Origin: Euwallacea fornicatus
Lineage: Eukaryota; Arthropoda; Insecta; Coleoptera; Curculionidae
NCBI RefSeq assembly: GCF_040115645.1
Contig: NC_089564.1
Coordinates: forward strand, 2,170,001-2,234,000
Direction: 5' to 3'
DNA: 64,000 nucleotides
Both the position numbers and the translations under genes were made by a program. Below, piece after piece: positions 22,774-33,300 of the stretch; the first letter of the stretch is position 1; each line of letters begins with the position of its first letter. The notes under the pieces were generated by a model. It did not search any database and was not told the DNA's origin. It saw only the letters and a list, made by a program, of their open reading frames with translations.

Positions 22774-25700
22774 ATGGAGAAGAATAAATTAGAAATATCC
22801 GGGAAGACAGGCCCAGAAACTGTATCAGCCTCTTATAAGCCAATTCCTGAACAAGATGTAGAAGGTAAGGTCCTTCTTAAGGTCTAAGATAAGATGAATC
22901 AAGACTTGCCTATTGGTTTGTGGTTCATTAGAATTTAAGTTCTATCATGTGCTGACATTTGTCAGGCTTTCAAACTGTGATATGATTTAGATTTTATTAG
23001 TTCTCAGTTGATCAGAATCAGCAGTTATCACACAAACTTTCTGAGCCTGGAAATATTCATATTGAAATCTTAAAACAATGACTTACCTTAGTCCCCTTCT
23101 AAACACAATTTGTCAGTTAAGGGTTACCATTTAGCTTGGATATTGTTATTTTTTTCAGATATTATATACTTTTAAATCAAAATGTATTGAATTTTAATCA
23201 GTTTAAGCTTATTTCATATTCTTTCTAGGAAAGTAACCATTAAAAAAAAGTTGAAATGCAAAAATCTAAAAAGAAACGAAAGTTGAACATGATATCTAAG
23301 CAACTGAATGTAGTAAAAAGAACTAATAATATTGCACAAAAATGTGTCTTTTATATATACTTTAATACAGAAACATTTCTGATTTAGAAACAAAACAAGA
23401 AATGATGACAATATAAAACAAAAAAAATTAGATAGAAAATAAAATAAAATTTTTGAGATAATAAAATGTTACATGGTTCAAGAAAATGTAACACAAGAGA
23501 CCAATTTTTTGAGACCCAATGATAAAATCTCAATTATCTTAAATGGTTAAAAATCTGCCTAAATATCAGCATAAACTGTTTTTTAAATTTAATTTTATAA
23601 TATCACAATACCAAGCCATACATTTTTAAGGCATGACTATTTTAATATAGTACACACACAAAAAATTATGTTAAAAACAGGTTGTGTGTTTTCATGCTCT
23701 TGTAAGTACCACAAGAACTGTAACAGCTGCAAAAAAAGTTTCCAAACTAACCATAGAATTCATATTTTTGACTGACTACAAAAAAATGTTAAAATTCTTG
23801 AAGTAACAAATATTACTATTAAGAAATACATATCTTATTAAAACTTTAATGTTTTTTTTTTAACGACCATTTATCTTTATCATTTGTGCACATTTATTGG
23901 AATAATGGATACTAATTTAGTTATAAATAAAGGCCTGGTGTCTTCAAGTTACAACTAGCCAGTTGTAAACTTTAGTTCTAAAGCTGAATTGAAGTTTGAG
24001 TTTTGAATGTGACAGAATGTAATCCATTATTCGTCTATTGAAATATCCTAAATTGTGATGAAATTTACAAGTTATTAAAAAAAAATGAGTACCAAGCCTT
24101 TCATCTTGAACATAAATCCCGGTATTAATGTTTCTATTCTCTAGATGTACAAAATTCAATAACAGTTTAAATTTTCCAAATAGCTACCTGTTTAATGAAT
24201 GATTTTCCTCCAGTTATGTTTCTTTTGCTGTTTTTCTCCTATTTGGTATTGAACTTTTTATTTCTTATCTGATTAGAATGTAAAAAAATACAGAATACTG
24301 TCAAAAATGTGAGTTTTCCAACAGCCCTTACTCAAACATTTGATTAACTCGTCCTAGATTATATTATATACCCACACATATAGGTTTTGCAAAGAAGATA
24401 TTTATTTAAGAATTATCTCAAATATACTCTAAACGTTATAAACAAAGCGAATGGTTTAATGTTCAAACACTTCATATCAAAACTCAATTAAGCCTGTATA
24501 TGTTTACTAAATTGTATTATCAAAACAAGACTTAATGAGTTGCATCATGCATTGTTAAAACCTGTTCTGAAATATAATCAGAGGTGGTTCCCTTTGCAGA
24601 CCAAGCACTTTCTCGACCCAAAACCCTCGTTAAAGTGAGCGCTTGCTCGGAAGTAGATGGTGCAGACGAGAAAATGCTCCCGGCAGACGATAAAGTACCA
24701 GAAGTGGTTGTGTTTGATAAGGACACCAAAAGCCCCCAAAATGGTGATGCCAAATTGGATATCGGTAAGTGATCTTTTAGGAATTTATATAAATACATAA
24801 TGCTCAGCTCATATATTCATAATTAGTATATACAGACCCATGTAAGAGTTGACTTCATTTTCTAATAAGCAATGGCTATAAGTATGTGGTACTCCTGCAG
24901 GAAAAAATGTCCTTCAACAAATTATCCAAAATTTGTAAAGTTTATTAATAACAAATTTCTAACTTATTCAAGCAATTATTTTAATGTATGCAATAAATAT
25001 ATAAACATAATTTTGCCTCTTGATGGTCCTCTTGAAGGCTTTCTTACCATTTATTTTTTATTTTAGAAACTGTTTGGAACTTGATTAGAAATGTGTTTCT
25101 TTGACACTTTCTATCTTCATATATTTACAATTTTGCTACTAATCACCTAAGATGGCAACATATTTTTTTGTTCTCAATTTTTGGCGTTTATTTTTGCGTT
25201 GGCGTCATTTTAAAAGACCAAAAATTATTTAATTTATAATAAACTCAACTCCGATCAACCACAACTATAGTAAACACTATCGGTACGTCAGATGTACGGA
25301 ATATTTATTTTATTGTTACACAGAAAATATAGTTTTTTTAACATTGCTTTTACAACAATAATGAGTTGCAAAGTATCGTAAATAATTTTTTGAGAGAAAT
25401 TGTATGTCTGACGATAATTTTACAAAAGGCAAAAAAAATTGAAAATAAAATCAACTTATGGCAGAGGAAAATTAAAAGTCGTTTGTACAGGGGGTAACAA
25501 AAATATGAACTTATTTAGGAATCACGCGCCATTTTTAATATTTCCATATATTAAAAAAAGATCCTAATCACCTCAAAACACGCCAATTTATGTAGTAACT
25601 CTCACTTCCAAAATTAGTATACATTGATAAAAACATCCAGCAACTATTTCAAAAAAATCTTTGGCGCTCTGTAGCGGTATAATGAACCAACATTGAATAT

Positions 25701-28700
25701 AGGTAAGTTTGCTTAGAACGCCTTATTTTTAGTTAAGTAATTTTTAACCAAGCGTTGTATAGTGATTCCAGGGACACTCTATGTTATACATAAATTATTG
25801 GCTTTTTTTTGCTTTGAACTGTTGGTTCTTGTATCAGTCTATATTTACACATTGTCAAATACTGTGAAGTGTTTCATTAATAATACAAAAAAATATTCAA
25901 TATTAGGATTAATACTCAGTGCGTTAGAACAGTGCCAAACAGTTATTTATTGAAAACGATCTTAGAACTTTCTTCATGCATGATTGGTGAGATGTTTGTA
26001 TTGTTTATATCCTTATATATTATTAATAATCGCACATTAAATAAAATATCTACTTGAGAATTATTTACCTATATTCTGCAAACTGTCAGTTATTTTTCAC
26101 CAAGTGTAGGTTTATTTATGTTGTTATTTTTATCCATTTCGTATTGTTAATCATTATTAGGTTTAAAGCTTTGAAGCGTCGATTCCTCGCCTCAAAATTT
26201 TAAACAGAACTTATACACTTTACGGCCGTTTAAAGTTGCTGCAAAAAGAGCAATATATTTCTTTGAAATAACCAAAACTACCCTAACTATTTTTGTTAAA
26301 CTTTGCACTGTCGACATAAGTTATTATTATATTAATCTCGCGTTTTATGTCATCTTCCTTATCTTTTATTACTTCTTAACTCAAATTTCAGCTGAAGCAA
26401 AGCAGGCTTTTGTTGGGCTCACTAAGGAAGAGCTGATGAAATATGCGAACGATCCATTTTGGATACGTTTAAGATGGTTCCTCTTCGTAACGTTCTGGCT
26501 TTTATGGGCATCCATGCTCATTGGAGCAATTTTAATTATCTACGCGGCGCCGAAGTGCGATCCTCCACCACCAAGAACATGGTAAAAACCTAAATTAATC
26601 GGTTATTGGGTTATTCTCAAGTCGGCAAATTGAGGTCTGATTTGTAGCTTTCACACAATTAACTTGACTTTATGAAGGAAACTTAGTATATAGTCAGATT
26701 TACATAATGATTCACTCGTTTTTCTGATTGGGAAATGTATTAAATTTGGGGACACAAGCAAATTAAGATCTTATTTATTGTAATTGGCGAATATCCTGCT
26801 AGTACAGGTTTAGAGATATATAGACATATATATTATTTTAAAAAATTGGTAAATTATATATATAAAAAACCTGAGTTTGGAAGCATTATTCCTAACTCTG
26901 TATTGTTCATAATTTAGGTACAACGCATTATTTCAACTCCCAGACAAACCCCTTTGTTATTTAGGTACCAACAAGGACCTTTAACTGAAGTTTCCGATAA
27001 AGCCACCCTAGAATCTCTAGACAAAAACATCCAAGGAGTTGTGATTCCGTGGACTGAAGACGTCTATGAACCCCTAAAAAATAATCCAGTAGGGCTTGCC
27101 CTCTTGGAGACTGCAAATAAATTGGGTACTAAAGTAATTATCGAATTAGATTCTACAGTCTCCAACGTTTGGTTCGAGAAATCTGAGAGGAAGGATCCGG
27201 AATTTGATGGATATTATATTTGGAAACAAGGTAAAATTCAGGGTGGCAGCACTAGTGCACCTAATAATTGGGTAAGTTTGGATTTATTTCAATACACCTC
27301 AATAATTGTTTTTTTATGTAATTCTTTTTAGTTGAGTCCAAATAACGTTTCTTCCTGGAAATACTCCGACATCCGCCGCGAATACTACTACTCTCCCTTT
27401 AGCAAACCCCATTTAAATTTCCGAAACAGTTCCGTTATCAAAGAATTCAACAAAGTAATCGAAATTTTCCTTGCCCTTAACGTATCAGGTATTCGTCTAC
27501 GCAATGCAGCCTTTTTATTGGTTGATCCAAATTTTGATAACGAGGAGGCAAATGGCAATGTCTATCCAGGCTTAACTCTAGACCAATACAGATTTTACAA
27601 ACATTCCAAGACAGAAAACTTGCAAGAATTGGGTGATTTGTTGAAGGGTTGGCGAGCGCTGATTCGGAATAAAACAGAAACTGGGCCGTTAATGGTCGCG
27701 GAACAGTTAGCAAAAGTTGATTCCTATAAGGTCAATGATAGTTTGGTGGTGGATATGCCGTTGCAAAGTCATATCTTTTCGAAACCTGTGCTCTCTGTTA
27801 ACGAAACTGCCTATAGTCTTAATTACACCTTAAATATTGAAGGTATTGAATGGCCGCTATGGAAGGTAAGTACCAGGGTTTGTAACTTAAAAATTTAACA
27901 AATATGTTTATTGCAATGTAATTCTTTATTCATAGAATAATCTCAATTACCAACTATATTTTCAAGTTTCTGAGATGGTATATACAGGGTGTTTGCCACG
28001 TGAATACTCAAAATAATTTTACGGATAGGTGGGGTTATTTATAAGATTTTTAACAGTTCATGCGCCAAGCACCTTGTATATTTATTTATTACAAATTTTG
28101 CTGTTAATTTTAGGCAAGAACTGATGCACTTCCAAAGGACGTCCTTGATATAATAACTTACCTTCTGCCTGGGGCCCCATTGGTCAATTCCTCTGAATCT
28201 GTAAACCCCGTTTTGATAAAAATCAGGGAGAGTCCGTCAATAATGCGGGGCTTTTGTGGTGTTTACAGTTTACAGAACAACACCATTTTAGCATTTATAA
28301 GGTAGGTATCGTCTATAACATAATTTCTTAGACCTATATATATGCAAAAAAGAATGCATTACTTACACTAACTGTACAAAATTGAGTTGATATATTTATG
28401 TGGGGTAGCTAATAAGAACTTACCATGATTATGATTTATTTCGATCTTTTGGTTAGGTATTTCACAGTGTAATTGAAGTGAGTGTATATTGGTTTTGGAT
28501 CGTATGTACGGCATACTTACTTTTCTTATAAATTTTTTTAATTAACATTCTTTGTTATTTATGCTTACCATTGGAACAGGCAAAAGTAAGTAAGAAAATT
28601 TTAAGTCACAAATTAATTAATCTCTTTCAATATACCTTTGTCTAACCAGTTTTATTTTACTATCGAGCGATAGGGTACATTTTCTAATTAACTTGTTGTT

Positions 28701-29017
28701 TCTAGGGTAACTCCTGGTAGCCCGGGTATTCTCGTAGCAGTAAATCCCACAGAAAGAGCGGAAATTGCGAACATTCCAAAAGAAATACCGCTTTTATCGA
28801 ATCTCCAAGAAGTGACAGTCCGTTATTATAGTAATAACTACAATAATTCGGACTTTAAGGATTTGGGGTAAAGTTTAGAGCGATTGTTTTGTTAGTTTTC
28901 CATGAGACAAAATGATCAACTTTTATACTTTGTAGTGGGAAAAGGACAGCATTAGCAGTACCCATCTCCCCGAAGTCGGCCATTGTCCTCGAATACGTGC
29001 CAAAGCGAGATGAATGA
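22774..29017 (+). CDS. CD98 heavy chain (4F2hc / SLC3A2-like)
   Basis: Type II membrane glycoprotein that pairs with SLC7 light chains and brings heteromeric amino-acid transporters to the plasma membrane. Eight coding exons join in frame to 572 aa: 22774-22864, 24600-24764, 26392-26581, 26965-27271, 27332-27865, 28114-28301, 28706-28867, 28936-29017. Residues 1-113 are cytosolic and include the family motif VGLTKEELMKYA (93-104). One membrane helix spans about 114-138. Cys141 just outside it is at the position of the light-chain disulfide of human 4F2hc. The outer part is a degenerate alpha-amylase fold (WYQQGPL at 149, GVVIPW, GTKVIIELD), without the catalytic residues of true amylases as expected for SLC3. 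Many N-x-S/T sites are present (for example NVSS, NETA, NNT). The initiator ATG is the first in frame and is followed by a clean GTAAGG donor. It could be assigned to the rBAT branch, but the single domain order and KEELMKYA motif favour CD98hc. Confidence 0.95.
27990..28082. mobile_element. Tiny MITE in CD98hc intron 5
   Basis: About 90 bp begins ACAGGGTGTTTGCC and ends GCGCCAAGCACCTTGTAT, with inverse ends of the CAGGGTG type. It lies in the intron at 27866-28113 and does not touch splice sites. Confidence 0.45.
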
Positions 29018-29109
29018 GTATAATTCTGTTCTTATAAATCAGTCAACTAAAAGCATTACTGAAAATTCTTCTGTATATGGAAGCTCAGATATTCGTGAAA
29101 AAGAACGAC

Positions 29110-29115
29110 AATAAA
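29110..29115 (+). terminator. Poly(A) signal of CD98hc
   Basis: AATAAA lies 93 bases after the stop codon of the CD98 heavy chain, on the same strand. It is the first such hexamer after the stop. Confidence 0.65.
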
Positions 29116-29335
29116 CTACTTTATAACAGGTATTTTATGTAAACGTTCATTTTAAAAGTAAATTAATTGTTAAAGCATTGAAAACAAACATTGTCTTATT
29201 TCAATTCCTATTACTAATGTATCTAACCGTATGCATACTAAAAATCTTGTAGTTTTAACAGCAAATACTTCAACTTACGCGCTTCGTAACTTACAGTTTC
29301 TTTCCCGTCTGGAGCTTCGTTTTCTTCTGTGATAG

Positions 29336-29518
29336 ATGAGTAAGCCACAGTTTTTACTGTTTTGCCATAAACTAACAAAAGAAAAGCAAACAACTATTAA
29401 AGCCATATCTGATGTTAGTGTATTAAATTTGAGTGTTAAGTTAATGCGCAATAGTAAAAACATTGAGCTGGCCATCGAAAAAGACATAAACATCTTGAAA
29501 AAATATATTGCTCAATAA
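29336..29518 (+). CDS. Small unrecognised ORF or terminal exon
   Basis: A 60-codon frame starting MSKPQFLLFC and ending EKDINILKKYIAQ. I do not recognise it. It is lysine-rich with an amphipathic C-terminal half, has no signal peptide or membrane segment, and is followed 14 bases later by AATAAA (29533-29538). The bases before the ATG (TTCTTCTGTGATAG) would also serve as a splice acceptor, so this may be the last exon of a gene whose other exons I cannot see, or a read-through 3' tail of CD98hc transcripts. It sits between the convergent ends of CD98hc and IFT70. It may not be a gene at all. Confidence 0.3.
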   Translation: MSKPQFLLFCHKLTKEKQTTIKAISDVSVLNLSVKLMRNSKNIELAIEKDINILKKYIAQ

Positions 29519-30326
29519 ATTATAAAGCGATAAATAAAATCTGTTATTCCATCTTATTAAAAGTTCTAATTTGCTACAAAAAGCTTGAACATGTTTTCTT
29601 GTTTATCAATAATAAACAGCAAAGAGTGTCGAATTTAATAAATGTCTAATTTATTTGTGGAATATTGCCAAATTTATCTTAAAATTATATATCAAATCGT
29701 TCAAAATACAGCTCGTAAGTAATTCTAATGATAATAAAAGCAATCGGAATCATACAATCATTAGGGAAATAGAAAAGTTCATCAGGGGATTAATTGTTTC
29801 ATGTCATTTTTTTTTTCAAGTAAATGATAATTAAAAAACCATTGGTAAGCTCGAGGATCATTAAAATTTAGTGTTTAACACAAAACTATAAAAGAAAATA
29901 TATGTATAATATGATATATTAATAATAACCTCTGTATACCCAAAAACTATCTTTTTCTTGAAGGAAATAGATGGAAAAGACTCCTATAAGTTTTGCCTTA
30001 AACTTTTTTTAATTATAAATAGATTTCTTAGGCACTTACAACAGTATCTTTAGTACTGCTCGAATCGAAAAAAACCAAAGGTACTTCAGAGCATCTTCAA
30101 CTTATAGGAAGTACTTCTTTACAGTTTTTAAAAGTTTGGTTGTTGATTTTGATGATGTTATGGACCAATTGACTTATACATCAAATTAATCATCTCCGCG
30201 GGTACCAAGCATGTGTACAAGCAATGTAACTGGTATTATAGTATCAGCACGGTCTCGCCCGTATTTTAACTCAAGTGTACCCAAATAGCGAAAATTTTGC
30301 AGCATTTAGCCTTAAAGATATAAATT

Positions 30327-33300
30327 TTACTCACGTTCGCAACTTTCCAAAAATTGTATACATTCCTGGATAACAGAATCCCTAAGTACTATCATATGCT
30401 TTGCCAGATTCTCTATTAAACTCAAAAAACATCTTTTGGTATAGAACCACGTGTCGGTGCCCAACTTCTTATTGTAAGGTTCTAAAGATTTCATCACTCG
30501 AGAAATTCCAAATTCATAATTTCCTTTTGAGCAGTACAATGTCCTTAAAATAAGACCTGTTATGAATCCATCATTATATTAAAATATCAAACTCGTACCC
30601 TATAACAAGGTTTATGATGCAATGATGAAAGTACTTTTTCTCTGGTTCCTCAAATGCCATCTGATCTTCCTCTTTCTCAATTTTCCTCATCAGTTCTTCA
30701 GCTTCCTCATTTTGCGATGTCATAATGTATGATACGCATAAATTAGCCAGCACTATGGCATTCACATTAAGAATCTGAAATATTCCTCCTATAAAATCTT
30801 CCACTAAATTGATTGTTATAAGAACCTCAGAATAACTTTTCTTCACCAAAGGTTCATAAAACCCTGCAGCTTCCTTGAATTTGTTCTCCTGCATGAACAA
30901 AACATGAGCAACATTTAGTCTCCATGTGTCATGTTCGTTGCAGAATTCTGCACTTTTTCTGAAAATTTTTTCCACTTGTGGATAATTCTCCAACTCCCAG
31001 TAGATTTTAGCCTGAGCCATTAGCACTGGAATATATCTGAAGAGATCTGGGTAATTCAGGAATTAGCATACTATAAAAGTACCTTTCCAGACATTCTTCA
31101 TACTCCATAATGGCTTTCTTAACAATGTCTATGTCACCTCTATTTCGATGTTCTTGGACTTGTTTAGCTAACTTGCGAAGTTGTTCGGTATGCCTGCTTG
31201 CCAATTCGTCGAATTTTTGGTAAGCATCGCTAGGAGATGTTTGTTGAGTGATAATAGCATCCAAGAAATCGTATAAATACTAGAAAATGTTTAAATAATT
31301 TTTTCATACTCATGTTCTTAGGGACATACTGGTGTTAAGTATTTATAAGTCAAATGTGCATTTTCCGCCAAAATATCTGCAGCCAAATCGTAACATTCAT
31401 GCTGACAATAAAGAAGCAACAAATTGGCAAAAGTTTCCGGGGGGAAAGGGTTTTGTTGTAATAAAAACTGCAACTTTTCAAAACCTTCTGTGGGATTCTG
31501 ATCGAAGTTAACCAAAGCCTGGTTATGCAGAGTCACAGCGTCTAATTCGTATTCTGCTCTTGGAGGCATATCTGTTAGAGCTTCTCTAGCAGCATCAACT
31601 AACACAATGCTTTAAACTTTAAAATAAAGCTGTTTTTATTGACAAACAATAAAACATACTGTTTTTGAGCTGGTACTCGATCGCAGCCTTTAAGTTGAAT
31701 GCCTCTGTTAGTGAGGTTTCATGTAAAGTCAGTGTATTTCCCACTGATCTGACTTCAATTCCTTCGGTTTGCATGCCAATGCTTAATTCAGGATGATCTC
31801 GAATGCCTTTTTCAATTATGTCGGCTAGAAAGGAATAATACATTATACGGCCCTCAAAACGATTTCACATAGTGAATTTCCAACATTCCAGTGCCAGATC
31901 AAATGCTCCTGGACTGAAAATTTCTGATCAAACAAAACTGAAAGTTTTAAACTGCATTTTTTTAGAGATGTCACGTGAATCGTATGGAAAGGTTTCTTAA
32001 ATCTTTTAAAGAGTTTTTATATCGTTTTGTGTGTTATCAGATATTACTTGCAATTATGAAAATTCCAACTGGGAGAGAAGAGTTGCGCATTTAAAGGAGT
32101 GTCTCACAATGCAAACAAATTTGTAATTTTTTTATTTTTCAGTAATTTCAAAACAACCGAAATATTGGATTTTGTTTTCCGCTGTTTCCCCGAATTTTGG
32201 AAAAAAAAACGAAAGTTACTTTTCGATTGCAGATTTTATTTACATTTTTTCTTGTAGTTAATATTTAAATTACTAAGAGTGACGTCATTGAATTTATAAT
32301 GAAAACTTCTCTTAAAATTGACAAAAAAACCACTTGGGTCATTTTTATAGAAAAAAGTGAATGGTCATTCATAACATATTAAATGTAATAAAATGAAACT
32401 GAGAATGTCATGTTGAATCTCATAAAAAAGCTGTAATACAAAAGTAGTTTCAGTTTCCATCTATGTCTTACTTCTTAAATTCGAAAAATTCGTTTTTTTT
32501 CCAAAGCGACTGACAAAAAAAAACTTTGTATATATGTTTGCATGGTGAAACTCGTTTCTTGAATGAGCAATTTTTCTCCTATTTAAAAAACTCTGCATCC
32601 ATTACTATTTCCGAGATTTAGATATTCTCTATACGGTATGTCCAAGATAAGGATGTGCTCAATTAATTTTCCATGCCTCCAATATGTAGAATTATTGAAA
32701 TTCAATTACATACTACTGTAAATGTATTACTTCGTGTAGTCTATCGATTTTTAGCCTGGTGAACGATACGTGTGCAAAAGGCTGAAAAGTTTTTTGTGTG
32801 ATTTGACGAAATATTTCTTGGATGATTCAGTTGCGCGTTTGCACGGTAACTAAGAAGATATTCGTGAAACAAAATAAAACAATTGAGAAAATCGGGCATT
32901 CTTTTGTTTCAAAAACTCATGAGATGTGTTACTGATGTAGCTGACAGTTAGGTAGTGGCAGTAAGTGCCATGTAACTGTCATTTAGTGAGTGAAAGTGAG
33001 TGTTGCAAATACTTTTTTCTCCTTTTGTGACGAAAGTGAATGAGTTCGGAGGTGCGTTCTTCCTTCAAAGCTAAACAGAACAAAATCCGAGCCTGCCGTT
33101 ACTTCAAACCTCTGGAAGTGCAAAAGAACGTAACGGGTGGAACTATACAGAGAATGAGGACGACGCTGAGAATAGAAGATCAAGGCAAGGTGGGTTTGTG
33201 GTTTAAAAGGGGGGTCCTGATGTTTTTTTTTTTGGTTTATAGGTAAGTTTTGGCAGGCCAACGAAAACATTTGAAATGGAAAGATGACGTTAAATGGTGC

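Noticed and set aside
24532..24798. 88-codon minus-strand ORF
   Set aside because: Antisense of CD98hc exon 2.
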